Position numbers and translations under genes: made by a program. This document shows positions 16,911-26,142 of a stretch of 64,000 bases of DNA, one piece after another (position 1 is the first letter of the stretch; every line of letters begins with the position of its first letter). The stretch is from contig CAKPOE010000008.1 of assembly GCA_934169745.1 (NCBI GenBank), positions 6,222 to 70,221 on the forward strand, given 5' to 3'. This DNA is from an uncultured Clostridia bacterium (lineage in GTDB: Bacteria > Bacillota > Clostridia > TANB77 > UBA1234). The notes under the pieces were generated by a model that worked only from the letters and a program-made list of their open reading frames with translations, did no database searches and was not told where the DNA came from.

Positions 16911-16929
16911 GTGATAATTAAAACATTAT

Positions 16930-17790
16930 TTATTTCATTTTCAACGGCATATTAACAACAAATTCACAACTCAATGCTAATAGTTTGTTACTAATTTCAA
17001 CCAATTCATCGTCTGGTATTGTTTTAGAATTATTAACTAAATATTCAACTTCACCAGTATCAGGCCACGTAACTTTAGAATTAACTACATAATCGCTTGG
17101 GATTACTCCGTCTTTGACTCTCATAATACTTATTCTAGTAGATGGATAATAGTAGTGATTAAGCCTTGAAACTTTTACACCAAATGTTACTGGTGCCTTA
17201 AAAGTTATCATATCTCTATTTGCGTGAGCAATCATTCCGTCTCCAACATATATCATACCGTGGTTACCATGTGAAGTAATTTGAGCTAAAACATCACCTT
17301 TTTGAAGTTTTGAGTAATCAATATTTCCAACAGAAATACTCTTATAAACAAATTCAAAATATTTACTATTTTTACCTTTACAAGCATCGTTATATATTTC
17401 TTGTACATGCCAAGGTTCTTTTTGGTTATACAAGTCCAAGCCTAAAGTTGTCTTTAAATTGTATGTAACGAAAGTGCCACAATCCATACACCATTTGTTG
17501 CCCAATTCAACATACTTTCCATTTCTATAATAATAACTATTATTCTTCACATAGTATAACTGCTCATTGTAACCTTTATTACGAATTTCAATACATGTAT
17601 TCCAGTTACCGCTTAAAGCATAAGTTAAAAGTGGGTAACCTTTTTCATCGCGTCGTGCATTACCTTTTTCAACGAAATTTCGTGCAAAAGTAGCAACGTC
17701 ATTTCCTTGTTCAGGAGTAATTGCAGCATAAGCTATTAAATTGAATGAAAGTATAAAACAAAGAATCAAAAAGAATACTTTACGTTTCAT
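16930..17790 (-). CDS. Secreted NlpC/P60-like (C40) hydrolase, paralogue 1
   Basis: A 286-residue exported protein with a clear signal peptide (about residues 1-22, ending A-Y-A-A). The central part carries C-M-D-C-G-T-F-V near residue 100 and G-N-H-G-M-I-Y-V-G-D-G ... A-H-A-N near 175-190, which fit a cysteine/histidine catalytic pair of the CHAP/NlpC-P60 fold, enzymes that cut cell-wall peptides. The match is motif-level. It is closely similar to the next gene and probably arose by tandem duplication. It has its own promoter. Confidence 0.7.
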   Translation of the reverse strand: MKRKVFFLILCFILSFNLIAYAAITPEQGNDVATFARNFVEKGNARRDEKGYPLLTYALSGNWNTCIEIRNKGYNEQLYYVKNNSYYYRNGKYVELGNKWCMDCGTFVTYNLKTTLGLDLYNQKEPWHVQEIYNDACKGKNSKYFEFVYKSISVGNIDYSKLQKGDVLAQITSHGNHGMIYVGDGMIAHANRDMITFKAPVTFGVKVSRLNHYYYPSTRISIMRVKDGVIPSDYVVNSKVTWPDTGEVEYLVNNSKTIPDDELVEISNKLLALSCEFVVNMPLKMK

Positions 17791-17822
17791 AATATCACAC
17801 CCTTAATAATAGTTATGACATT

Positions 17823-17851
17823 ATTATAACATATTCTGTAAACTTTGTGAA
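17823..17851 (-). promoter_or_regulatory. Promoter of C40-like paralogue 1
   Basis: On the minus strand TTCACA, 17 bases, TATAAT (complement of 17846-17851 and 17823-17828). Confidence 0.65.
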
Positions 17852-17952
17852 CGCTTTTGATTGACATAATTATGTAATGCGTGCTTCCGTAAAAAAGAAA
17901 ATTTTTAAAATAGCAGAAATTTGCCTTTTGAAAGGGTATACACCGACAATCA

Positions 17953-18042
17953 ATTTTCCGGTAGGCCGTTTTGAACGAAAAAGAGGCAGCCGGAAAATCG
18001 TTCATTTTTGAACGAAAAAGTGGCTGCCGGAAAATTGTTCAC
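17953..18042. repeat. Dispersed intergenic palindromic repeat, copy A
   Basis: Two modules, GAGGCAGCCGGAAAAT and GTGGCTGCCGGAAAAT, each flanked by GTTCA / TGAAC. GGCAGCC and GGCTGCC are complementary, so the element folds into a long hairpin. Related copies lie at 55980, 59082 and 63005, always between genes. Confidence 0.9.
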
Positions 18043-18047
18043 TATTA

Positions 18048-18968
18048 TTACTTTGTTGCTGAAGCTGCGTAGTTAATATGTCTTTTCATTATGCCCTTTG
18101 CAAGTGCATAACGTATTTCGGTTTTTGAAGTAATTAGGTCTGGATTTGAATAATGGTTATTAAGTAATGTTCCATCAGTAACTTTTAAAGGAATTAATAT
18201 TTCTGATGTGTTCGTATCAGGCCATATTATCTTAGAATTAACTGTTTTATCCTGAGGAACTACTCCGTCATTTACTCTAAGAATACTTACTTTTGTACTT
18301 GATTTGTAAAATCTATTCAATACTACAGTGTCAAAGCCTAAAATTGGTGGATTTTGATAATATTTTATAGCATTTCTGCTCGCGTGAGATGCTTTTCCGT
18401 CTCCAACATATATAAGACCATGGTTTTCCCTCGAACCAATTGTTATAACAAGATCTCCTTCTTTAAGAGTTGAATAATCAATGTTTCCAATAGAAATATT
18501 CTTATGTACAAAATGAAAGTACTTACTATCACTACTTTTAGAAGCGTCATTGTACATATCTTTAATGTGCCATGGTTCATTTGCATCACTCAAATACATA
18601 TCTAGTCCTAAAGTTGTATTATAAACAAAAGATATAAAACCACCACAGTCCATACACCATTTATTGCCTAAGTTTATGTATGTACCGTTTTGTTTATGAT
18701 AATTGTTTTTGCTTATGTTATATAACATACTTTTATATCCGCTATCACGAATTGCCACACTTGTGTTAAAATTATTGCTTAAAGCATAAACGAGTAGAGG
18801 ATATCCATTACTATCACGTCTTGCATTGCCCTTTTCTATAAAGTTTGTAGAAAATAATGCAACATCTTCGCCTTGTTCTTTAGTAAGATCAGCATTTACA
18901 ACATTTAACAAGCTTAACATTATAAACGCACTTATCATTAGTAAGGTATATTTTGTGTAAAACCTCAT
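18048..18968 (-). CDS. Secreted NlpC/P60-like (C40) hydrolase, paralogue 2
   Basis: A 306-residue exported protein, paralogous along its whole length to the previous gene. It has a signal peptide (residues 1-26), the shared E-K-G-N-A-R-R-D block, the presumed nucleophile region N-K-W-C-M-D-C-G-G-F, and E-N-H-G-L-I-Y-V-G-D-G-K-A-S-H-A. ATG 18968 follows AGGAGGT. The C-terminus is longer and unlike the paralogue (ending M-K-R-H-I-N-Y-A-A). The role is inferred as cell-wall peptide hydrolysis. Confidence 0.7.
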   Translation of the reverse strand: MRFYTKYTLLMISAFIMLSLLNVVNADLTKEQGEDVALFSTNFIEKGNARRDSNGYPLLVYALSNNFNTSVAIRDSGYKSMLYNISKNNYHKQNGTYINLGNKWCMDCGGFISFVYNTTLGLDMYLSDANEPWHIKDMYNDASKSSDSKYFHFVHKNISIGNIDYSTLKEGDLVITIGSRENHGLIYVGDGKASHASRNAIKYYQNPPILGFDTVVLNRFYKSSTKVSILRVNDGVVPQDKTVNSKIIWPDTNTSEILIPLKVTDGTLLNNHYSNPDLITSKTEIRYALAKGIMKRHINYAASATK

Positions 18969-18998
18969 AAATACCTCCTATAAGTCTTCGGCTAGGAC

Positions 18999-19027
18999 AT
19001 TATATCACAAAGTAACATAATATTCAA
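18999..19027 (-). promoter_or_regulatory. Promoter of C40-like paralogue 2
   Basis: On the minus strand TTGAAT, 17 bases, TATAAT (complement of 19022-19027 and 18999-19004). Confidence 0.7.
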
Positions 19028-19061
19028 GTGGGATGAATTACAATAAAATTTAAGATTTTAC

Positions 19062-19112
19062 TTGACAATCACAAACTACAATTGTAAACTATACTTGTAG
19101 ATTACAATTGTA
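19062..19112 (+). promoter_or_regulatory. blaI promoter with two BlaI-type operators
   Basis: TTGACA (19062-19067), 17 bases, then TAAACT (19085-19090). Two identical palindromes TACAATTGTA lie at 19077-19086 and 19103-19112, matching the TACA-N-TGTA core of BlaI/MecI operators. The first overlaps the -10 box and the second the start region, so the repressor should block its own promoter. Confidence 0.85.
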
Positions 19113-19131
19113 GTTTTGTATGGGGGTTTTT

Positions 19132-19500
19132 ATGAATAAGATAACAGAAGCTGAATTAGAAATTATGAAGGTACTTTGGGAAAATAAGGAGGCAACATCT
19201 CTACAGATAATTGATGAGGTTTCAAAAACGACGGATTGGAACAAGAATACAATTAAAACACTTATTTCGAGACTTGTTGAAAAGGAGGCAATTAGTGTAG
19301 ACAAAAACAAAGGAAATTTATATTTGTATACACCGAATATTTCGATTGATGAATACAAAAATGAAGAAAATAAAAATTTTCTAAAGAAATTGTACAACGG
19401 TTCAATAAATGATATGCTGCTTACTTTTGCAAAGTCAAATGAATTGACAAGAAAAGATTTGGAAGAATTAATGAAACTTATAGATAGTGAGGAGGAATAA
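19132..19500 (+). CDS. blaI: BlaI/MecI-family transcriptional repressor
   Basis: A 122-residue winged-helix repressor: I-T-E-A-E-L-E-I-M-K-V-L-W opens the DNA-binding domain and W-N-K-N-T-I-K-T-L-I-S-R-L is the recognition helix region, followed by a C-terminal dimerisation helix. Such repressors control beta-lactam or envelope-stress genes and are inactivated by a BlaR1-type protease. ATG 19132 is preferred over 19120 because GGGGG lies between them. Its stop overlaps the start of the M56 gene by one base, so the pair forms an operon under the two operators just upstream. Confidence 0.88.
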   Translation: MNKITEAELEIMKVLWENKEATSLQIIDEVSKTTDWNKNTIKTLISRLVEKEAISVDKNKGNLYLYTPNISIDEYKNEENKNFLKKLYNGSINDMLLTFAKSNELTRKDLEELMKLIDSEEE

Positions 19501-20888
19501 TGGAACACATATTTTATAAGATTATTTCAATGTCAGTTCTTGCATCAATAGTAGGAATAGTGATTTTTATAACAAAAGAGGCCATAAAAAAGATTCCAGT
19601 TACTTTGTCAAATATTTTATGGGTGTTTTTCATTATTTTACTCATATTTCCGATAAACATAAGGAGCAAAATTAGCATAAAGAATTTTATATCACTGACA
19701 CAAGAAGTACCTATGACTAATAATGAGGTTGTTTTAGACACGCAAGAATATACTACTTTAAAAATATCAGAAGAAAAGAATAATGTGACTAAAGTACTGA
19801 TGACAATATATGTAACAGTTGGTATTTTACTGTCGTTAAAAGATGTAATTAGTTATATTATTTTAAGAACAAAAATCAAAGAAACAAAAGAGATTCCTGA
19901 TAACATACATGATGTTTTAAAAAACTGTAAAGAAAGGTTAAAGATAAAAAGAAATATAAAAATAGTTATTCAGGATGAAATAAAAACTCCTGCGATTATA
20001 GGAGCAATTTCCCCTATATTGCTTCTAACACCAAATGTACAAAACTTATCTACAAATGAAATTGAGTTTATTTTGATGCATGAACTTATACATTATAAAA
20101 AGAAAGATGTGTTAATATATTTTGTTTTAAATATGTTAAAAAATATTTATTGGTTTAATCCCGTTGTTCTATGCATATTAAGCGTTATAAAAAGAGACAT
20201 AGAGTATGCTACAGATGAGATGGTAATAAACAAATTGGATAATTATAAAGAATATTGCAAATTGTTAGTTAAGGTCTCGTGTTTGGAAAGTAAAAAATAT
20301 GGATATGTAGCTGCTATGTCCAGTGGAAAAAGAGATTTGGAAAGGAGAATTGTAATGTTGAAAAACAGAGGTAAGATAGGTATAAAAAGTATTATTATAT
20401 TATCACTACTTATTGTTATGACTTTTGTATTTAGTGTAGTATTAGCAACAAATAGAGTTGATGAGAAAATAGAAAGTATAGCAGAGAATGTAAGTGAAGA
20501 GATGTATAATTCACCATTAGAAGGAGAGTTGAAGATTTCTGCTAATTATGGAGAAAGAGAAAATGTCGTAACAGAAAAGAAGATTTTTCATAATGGAATA
20601 GATTTTGTGGCAGATAAAGGTGCGAAGGTTATGAGTATAGCAAATGGTAAAGTACGTAATACAGGCTATAGTGCTACAAGAGGGAATTATGTCGAAATAG
20701 AGCATGAAAAAATAATAAGCGAATATAATCATTTATTAAAAATTACAGTGGAGAATGGAGAAAAGGTGGCTGCTGGTGATGAAATAGGAGAAGTGGGAAG
20801 TACAGGCTTTGCGACTGGTCCACATCTTCATTTAAGTATAAAAGACAAATCGGAAAATTACGTAGATCCAAAAGAATATATTAAATAA
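19500..20888 (+). CDS. BlaR1-like M56 membrane peptidase fused to M23 domain
   Basis: A 462-residue membrane protein. Residues 1-300 form the M56 (BlaR1/MecR1) part: membrane segments near 8-26, 35-52 and 98-115, zinc motif H-E-L-I-H near 198, and a further membrane segment near 298-320. Instead of the penicillin-binding sensor, the outside domain (about 335-462) is an M23/LytM endopeptidase-like domain with H-N-G-I-D-F and G-P-H-L-H-L, so its zinc ligands look intact. With BlaI it should sense a wall-related signal and cleave the repressor. No beta-lactamase gene is adjacent. Confidence 0.85.
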   Translation: MEHIFYKIISMSVLASIVGIVIFITKEAIKKIPVTLSNILWVFFIILLIFPINIRSKISIKNFISLTQEVPMTNNEVVLDTQEYTTLKISEEKNNVTKVLMTIYVTVGILLSLKDVISYIILRTKIKETKEIPDNIHDVLKNCKERLKIKRNIKIVIQDEIKTPAIIGAISPILLLTPNVQNLSTNEIEFILMHELIHYKKKDVLIYFVLNMLKNIYWFNPVVLCILSVIKRDIEYATDEMVINKLDNYKEYCKLLVKVSCLESKKYGYVAAMSSGKRDLERRIVMLKNRGKIGIKSIIILSLLIVMTFVFSVVLATNRVDEKIESIAENVSEEMYNSPLEGELKISANYGERENVVTEKKIFHNGIDFVADKGAKVMSIANGKVRNTGYSATRGNYVEIEHEKIISEYNHLLKITVENGEKVAAGDEIGEVGSTGFATGPHLHLSIKDKSENYVDPKEYIK

Positions 20889-20904
20889 AATGTTAGAAAA
20901 AGAG

Positions 20905-20935
20905 AGGCACATACAAAAAGTATGTGTCTTTTCTC
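20905..20935 (+). terminator. Terminator after the M56-M23 gene
   Basis: AGGCACATAC / GTATGTGTCT ten-pair stem with an AAAAA loop followed by TTTTCTC. Confidence 0.75.
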
Positions 20936-20942
20936 ATTTTTC

Positions 20943-20971
20943 TTGTAAATATTGCCACAAAATGGTATTCT
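20943..20971 (+). promoter_or_regulatory. Candidate promoter of U32 gene
   Basis: TTGTAA (20943-20948), 17 bases, TATTCT (20966-20971). Confidence 0.5.
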
Positions 20972-21004
20972 ATTAAGAGAATTGATTGCATAAGGAGAAT
21001 GTTT

Positions 21005-23299
21005 ATGAATAGAGATTTTGAACTTCTTGCACCAGCGGGAACATATGAGGCTTTCACCGCCGCAGTTGAAAATGGAGCAGATGCAGTGTACTTGGGCGGA
21101 AAGCTTTTTAATGCAAGAGCAAATGCTTCAAATTTTGATATAGATGAGTTAAAGAAGATAGTTGAATATGCACATTTACGAAATGTGAAGATATATTTGA
21201 CATTAAATACATTACTTAGTGATAAAGAGATGAAAGAAGCTCTTTCTTTTGCGTACGATATCTATGAAATTGGAATAGATGCCGTTATAGTACAGGATTT
21301 GGGTTTGGCAAGTGTACTTCACAGGTATATACCTAATTTGCAGTTGCATGCTAGCACACAAATGACAGTGTACAATTTAGAAGGGGTAAAAGAACTTGAA
21401 AAAGTTGGTTTTTCAAGAGTTGTGCTTGCAAGAGAATTGTCATTGGAAGAGATAAAATATATTTGTGAAAATACAAGCATAGAGATAGAAGTCTTTGTTC
21501 ATGGGGCACTTTGTGTTTGTTATTCTGGTCAATGCCTTATGAGCAGTATGATTGGTGACAGAAGTGGAAATAGAGGAAAGTGTGCACAGCCATGTAGAAT
21601 GTTATATAAACTTATGGAAGATGAAAAAGAAGTAGGAAGTGGATATTTGCTAAGTCCTAAAGATTTATGTACAATTGATTTACTAAAAACTTTTCCGAAT
21701 GTAAAGTCTTTAAAAATTGAAGGTAGAATGAAGTCACCAGAGTACGTTGCAACAGTTGTTTCGAACTATCGTAAATATTTGGATAATGGTTTCATTTTAA
21801 ATGAAGATAGAGAAGCTTTGACACAAATATTTAATAGAGGTGGCTTTACAGAAGCATATCTTGAGAAGAAACAAGGTTCTTCAATGATGTGCTATGAAAA
21901 ACCTAAGAATTGGGGAATATTTGTTGGTAAGGTTGAGGCATATGATGGTAAAAAGTTTATAACTCTTAACAATGTTTCTAATCTTCATATAGGGGATGGA
22001 ATAGAAGTATGGAATGGCGAAAATGAGAGTCCATCAACAATTATATCTGAGATAATTGGAAATAAAATCGGAAGAATAAAGGGTAATATAAATATTGGTG
22101 ATAAGGTATATAAGACATCAGACAAGAAATTAATCATGGCAGCTAGAGAAAGTTATTCAAGAGGATTTGTTAAAAAATCTAAAGTAAATGTAAAAATTGA
22201 AATGAAATTAGAGCAAAAAGTTAAAATTATAATAGAAGGCATTGAAATAATTTCTGATATAGTGCCTACAAAAGCGCAGAGTAAGCCTTTGACTGTTGAC
22301 TTAATTAGCACACAGTTTAATAAAACAGGAAATACACCTTTTAAAATTGATAACTTACAAATTGAACTTGATGATGATATTTATCTATCAATTAAAGAAA
22401 TAAATGAACTTAGAAGAATTGCTTTTTCTAAGCTTGAGGAAAGTATAATATCACAAATTCCACGAAAGGCGGAGAGAAGAGAACTAGAAAAGTTTGAAAA
22501 CAGAAAATGTGCTAGTAAGAAAGTAAGTTTATATATTTTAAATTTAAAAAAAGAACATTTGAATATAAAGCTTGAAGAAATAGACAGAGTGTATTTTTCT
22601 TTTAAAGATATTATAAAAAACAAAGAGCTTATTCAAGAATTTAAATGCAAAAAATACATTGTATTTCCAGTAATAACAAAAGCAAATTATGATGTTTTAA
22701 TAAGGAAGAATATAAAGAGTTTAAGCAAAATAGTAGATGGATTTGTTATTTCGAATATAGGTCAATTGGAGTATCTTGCCGGAATTGATACACACATAAT
22801 TGCAAATGAAAATTTTAATGTGTTTAATTCATATACTGCAAATGAACTGAAAAGTTTTGGAGTACAAGAAATAACATTATCTCCTGAACTTACAAAGGAA
22901 CAAATAAATTCTATCTGCTCTGAATTACCTTGTGAAGAAAAAGTATATGGAAGGCAATGCGTTATGACATCTGAATACTGTGTTGTTGGAAGCGTAGTTG
23001 GTAAGTTTTCAGAAAACCAAAAATGTTCAATGCCATGTACAAAAGGAAAAAAATACACTTTAAAAGATAGAACGGGTGCAGAATTTGTGGTGATACCAGA
23101 TAATGTAGATTGTAGAATGTCTGTGTATAATAGCAAAATAACATCTGTGGTTTCTAGAGACTTGAATGTTGACAGTATAAGAATAGATATATTAAACGAG
23201 AACGTATCTCAAATAAATAACATTATTTCAATACATAAAATGGGAGAAAAACTCTCAGGAGAAAAGTATACAAATGGTCATATTTCAAGACCAGTATAG
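21005..23299 (+). CDS. U32 family protein (RlhA-like, with DUF3656-type C-terminus)
   Basis: A 764-residue protein. The N-terminal part has the U32 signature (E-L-L-A-P-A-G near residue 5; E-V-F-V-H-G-A-L-C-V-C-Y-S-G-Q-C near 165, and C-A-Q-P-C near 195), whose cysteines can hold an Fe-S cluster. Family members once called peptidases are now known in E. coli to hydroxylate rRNA or tRNA (RlhA, TrhP). The long C-terminal extension, with another cysteine group near 670-710, is typical of clostridial forms. ATG 21005 follows AAGGAGAA. The substrate is not decided by sequence. Confidence 0.85.
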   Translation: MNRDFELLAPAGTYEAFTAAVENGADAVYLGGKLFNARANASNFDIDELKKIVEYAHLRNVKIYLTLNTLLSDKEMKEALSFAYDIYEIGIDAVIVQDLGLASVLHRYIPNLQLHASTQMTVYNLEGVKELEKVGFSRVVLARELSLEEIKYICENTSIEIEVFVHGALCVCYSGQCLMSSMIGDRSGNRGKCAQPCRMLYKLMEDEKEVGSGYLLSPKDLCTIDLLKTFPNVKSLKIEGRMKSPEYVATVVSNYRKYLDNGFILNEDREALTQIFNRGGFTEAYLEKKQGSSMMCYEKPKNWGIFVGKVEAYDGKKFITLNNVSNLHIGDGIEVWNGENESPSTIISEIIGNKIGRIKGNINIGDKVYKTSDKKLIMAARESYSRGFVKKSKVNVKIEMKLEQKVKIIIEGIEIISDIVPTKAQSKPLTVDLISTQFNKTGNTPFKIDNLQIELDDDIYLSIKEINELRRIAFSKLEESIISQIPRKAERRELEKFENRKCASKKVSLYILNLKKEHLNIKLEEIDRVYFSFKDIIKNKELIQEFKCKKYIVFPVITKANYDVLIRKNIKSLSKIVDGFVISNIGQLEYLAGIDTHIIANENFNVFNSYTANELKSFGVQEITLSPELTKEQINSICSELPCEEKVYGRQCVMTSEYCVVGSVVGKFSENQKCSMPCTKGKKYTLKDRTGAEFVVIPDNVDCRMSVYNSKITSVVSRDLNVDSIRIDILNENVSQINNIISIHKMGEKLSGEKYTNGHISRPV

Positions 23300-23308
23300 G
23301 AGGTGAAT

Positions 23309-24442
23309 ATGAGTGAAGTTGTAATTGTTAAATGCCCTAATTATGAAGAGAAAAATGTAAAAGAAGCTTTTGATAAATTACTAAAAGAATTAGGAGATTT
23401 GGAATTTGTAAAAGATGGAATGAAAATTGCAATTAAAGCTAATCTAGTAACATTTATGAAACCAGCATCTGCAGCAACCACTCATCCAAGTGTTCTTTGT
23501 GAACTAGTAAAAAGGCTTGTGGCAAAAGGTGCTGAAGTAACTGTTGGTGACAGTCCTGGAGGGCTGTATAATCAAGTATATGTTAATAGAGTTTATAAAG
23601 TTGCAGGAATGAAAGAAATAGAAAAGGTTGGAGGAAAATTAAATCAAAACTTTGAAGAAGGAATAGTACATTATGCAGACGGAAAAATATTAAAAGAATT
23701 TCCATACACAAAGTATTTGGATGAAGCAGATGTTATAATTAATTTTTGCAAATTAAAAACACACGGAATGATGGGAATGTCGGCAGTTGTGAAAAATATG
23801 TTTGGCGTTATACCAGGAACAATAAAACCAGAATTTCATTTTAGATATCCAAAATATGAAGATTTTGCAAATATGTTGATAGATTTGAATGAATATTTTA
23901 AACCGTCATTATATATTGTTGACGGAATAATTGGTATGGAGGGAAACGGTCCGACAGCAGGTACACCAAGAGAAGTTGGACTACTTCTTGGCTCAAAAAA
24001 TCCGTATGCATTAGATTTGATATGTGCAAAAATAATCGGAGTCGAAGCTAAAGATATACCAACAATAAATGAAGCATACAAAAGAGGTTTGTCACCAATT
24101 GATTATAAAGAAGTTTCTTGCAATGAAGATATAGATAGATTGTTAATAAAGGATTATAAAATAATGCCGCCACATGGCAAACTGGGATTTACTGATACAG
24201 ATACTCTTTGGGGGAAGTTTGTGCAGAAAGCAATTCGCTCTGTTCCGAAAGTGAACAAGGAAAAGTGTGTTGGTTGTGGCAAGTGCAAGGAAGTTTGTCC
24301 GATGAAAACTATTGATATAGAGAATGGCAAGGCTGTAATACACAGAAAGAAATGCATTACTTGTTTTTGTTGTCAAGAATTTTGTCCGAAGGGTGCAATA
24401 AAAGTAAAGAGACCAATTATTGCAAAATTACTGAACAAATAA
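23309..24442 (+). CDS. DUF362 protein with two 4Fe-4S ferredoxin clusters
   Basis: A 377-residue protein: a DUF362 domain (about 1-300; K-A-N-L-V-T-F near residue 44, G-D-S-P-G-G near 82) followed by two ferredoxin motifs, C-V-G-C-G-K-C-K-E-V-C-P and C-I-T-C-F-C-C-Q-E-F-C-P. Such proteins are presumed redox proteins of anaerobes but have no settled reaction. ATG 23309 is chosen since AGGAGG directly precedes it. It starts nine bases after the U32 gene, so the two probably share a transcript. Confidence 0.88.
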   Translation: MSEVVIVKCPNYEEKNVKEAFDKLLKELGDLEFVKDGMKIAIKANLVTFMKPASAATTHPSVLCELVKRLVAKGAEVTVGDSPGGLYNQVYVNRVYKVAGMKEIEKVGGKLNQNFEEGIVHYADGKILKEFPYTKYLDEADVIINFCKLKTHGMMGMSAVVKNMFGVIPGTIKPEFHFRYPKYEDFANMLIDLNEYFKPSLYIVDGIIGMEGNGPTAGTPREVGLLLGSKNPYALDLICAKIIGVEAKDIPTINEAYKRGLSPIDYKEVSCNEDIDRLLIKDYKIMPPHGKLGFTDTDTLWGKFVQKAIRSVPKVNKEKCVGCGKCKEVCPMKTIDIENGKAVIHRKKCITCFCCQEFCPKGAIKVKRPIIAKLLNK

Positions 24443-24478
24443 ATGCGCTAATTTGATTCAAAGAAAGGAAAAGTTTAT

Positions 24479-25684
24479 ATGTTTCAAATAGCAGAAAAAA
24501 TAAGAGCCGTTGGCGGAAGGCTTTATGAAGTTGGCGGATGTGTTAGAGATAAAGTACTTGGAATAGAGCCTAAAGATTATGATTATTGTGTTACAGGGTT
24601 GTCGGGTGAAGAATTTATAAGCCTATTTCCTGATGCAAAAATTAGAGGCGAGGACTTTCCGGTGTTTGATTTAGAAGGTTGTGAATTTGCTTTAGCAAGG
24701 CATGAAAGAAAGATTGCAATAGGGCATGATGGCTTTCAAATAAGTACAGATAAATCTTTAACAATAGAGGATGATTTAATAAGAAGAGATTTAACAATAA
24801 ACAGTATGGCCTATGATATAATAGACGAAAAACTTGTGGACCCATTTGGAGGCAAAAGAGATATTGAAAACAAAATAATAAGAGCGACAAGCAAAGCTTT
24901 TAGCGAAGATCCTTTGAGAGTGTATAGAGCTGCACGCTTTGCGGCAAGATTTGATTTTAAGATTGAAACTGAAACGTTAAAGCTAATGAATTCACTAAAA
25001 GATGAACTAAGTGCATTATCGGTTGAGAGAGTATACGAAGAACTGAAAAAAGCTTTATTGACAGATAAACCAAGTATATTCTTCTATGCTTTAAATCAAG
25101 CTAATTGCTTGGATGTACATTTTAAAGAAATTGCAGACTTAATAGGTGTAGAACAGCCAGAAAAATATCATCCGGAAGGAGATGCTTTTGTACATACCAT
25201 GCAAGTACTTGATAGGTGTGCAGTTGCTACAAGTAATGTCGAAGTAAGATTTGCAGCACTTGTTCATGATTTGGGAAAAGCTAAAACGCCAAGAGAAAAT
25301 TGGCCACATCATTATAATCATGAGAGTTTAGGGGTTGAATGTGTAAAAAACTTATGTACTTCACTGAAATTACCAAATTCATGGAGAAAAGCAGGAGTAA
25401 CATCTTCGAGAGAACATATGCGTGCAGGTAAGTTTGAGGACATGAGGGATGCAACTAAAGTCGATTTTTTGGAAAGAGTCTCAAGGACAACGCTAGGACT
25501 GCAAGGTTTAGAGATAATTGCAAAAAGTGACAGCGGAAATGAAAAAATAAGCTTTGCAAGTTTGGGCGAAAAAATGATAAAATCAATAAATGCCAAAACA
25601 CTGGGTATAGAAAAAGAAGATTACAAATTGATAAAAGAAAGAGTAAGAAACGAAAGAATAAAATGGTTGAAAGCTAGAGCATAA
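24479..25684 (+). CDS. cca: CCA-adding tRNA nucleotidyltransferase with HD domain
   Basis: A 401-residue protein with the class II nucleotidyltransferase motif (G-G-C-V-R-D near 18-23, then D-Y-D-Y near 33-36), R-R-D-L-T-I-N-S-M-A-Y, the flexible-loop/R-V-Y-R-A-A-R-F-A-A-R-F block, and a C-terminal HD phosphohydrolase motif V-H-D-L-G-K-A. It repairs or adds the 3' CCA of tRNAs; both serine tRNAs here already encode CCA, so a repair role is likely. The domain make-up resembles E. coli Cca. Confidence 0.9.
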   Translation: MFQIAEKIRAVGGRLYEVGGCVRDKVLGIEPKDYDYCVTGLSGEEFISLFPDAKIRGEDFPVFDLEGCEFALARHERKIAIGHDGFQISTDKSLTIEDDLIRRDLTINSMAYDIIDEKLVDPFGGKRDIENKIIRATSKAFSEDPLRVYRAARFAARFDFKIETETLKLMNSLKDELSALSVERVYEELKKALLTDKPSIFFYALNQANCLDVHFKEIADLIGVEQPEKYHPEGDAFVHTMQVLDRCAVATSNVEVRFAALVHDLGKAKTPRENWPHHYNHESLGVECVKNLCTSLKLPNSWRKAGVTSSREHMRAGKFEDMRDATKVDFLERVSRTTLGLQGLEIIAKSDSGNEKISFASLGEKMIKSINAKTLGIEKEDYKLIKERVRNERIKWLKARA

Positions 25685-25716
25685 AATGGAGGTACATACT
25701 TATCGGAATAAGAAAA

Positions 25717-25749
25717 TGACTGACAGAAAAGTTTATTTTTTGTCAGTCA
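25717..25749. other. Palindrome after cca
   Basis: TGACTGACA (25717-25725) and TGTCAGTCA (25741-25749) form a nine-pair stem with a 15-base loop. No T-run follows on either strand, so termination is uncertain. Confidence 0.5.
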
Positions 25750-25768
25750 CGTAATTTGCAGTTTGCGA

Positions 25769-26008
25769 TTAAATTTCTAAATCAATATTTTTAAATAAAT
25801 CACAATCAAAAAAATCTGAAACAGAAATTTGCAAGCCTTCACAAATACGAATGATTGTTAACAATTTCACATCTTTAGTGTATTTATTTACTATGTTGTT
25901 AAGAGTAGATTGTGTAATCATTGATAGACTCGCAAGTTTGTTGATTGATAGATTTCTTTCATTACAATACTGCAATATTCTTTGAACGATAGCGTCATTT
26001 ATCTTCAT
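25769..26008 (-). CDS. XRE-family helix-turn-helix regulator
   Basis: A 79-residue Cro/CI-type DNA-binding protein. The HTH spans about residues 15-60, with L-S-I-N-K-L-A-S-L-S-M-I-T-Q-S-T-L-N-N-I as the helix-turn-helix core, and it ends with an acidic tail. The start at 26008 follows GAGGTG. It stands alone on the minus strand, divergent from the next gene, whose promoter region it may control. The target is unknown. Confidence 0.8.
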   Translation of the reverse strand: MKINDAIVQRILQYCNERNLSINKLASLSMITQSTLNNIVNKYTKDVKLLTIIRICEGLQISVSDFFDCDLFKNIDLEI

Positions 26009-26088
26009 ACAAAAACACCTCATAAAAAATATTTGTCTACTGGTAAAATTATAGCAACTAATTATAGAGAGTTATTAACTGTGTACAG

Positions 26089-26117
26089 TTGACTTTGCTG
26101 GGGTTGAAGAGTATAAT
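26089..26117 (+). promoter_or_regulatory. Promoter of the 133-residue gene
   Basis: TTGACT (26089-26094), 17 bases, TATAAT (26112-26117), in the divergent region opposite the XRE gene. Confidence 0.75.
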
Positions 26118-26142
26118 GAATATATAGAATGGAGGAAAGAAA

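Noticed and set aside
16288..16914. Overlapping open frames in the tRNA-downstream region
   Set aside because: They run through tRNA fragments, terminators and repeats, and none has a convincing ribosome binding site.
25688..25756. 22-codon frame with an in-frame CGG after cca
   Set aside because: Its ATG lies inside a GGAGG-like sequence, nothing precedes it as a binding site, and the frame is dominated by a palindrome; it is not a gene and does not count among the CGG cases.
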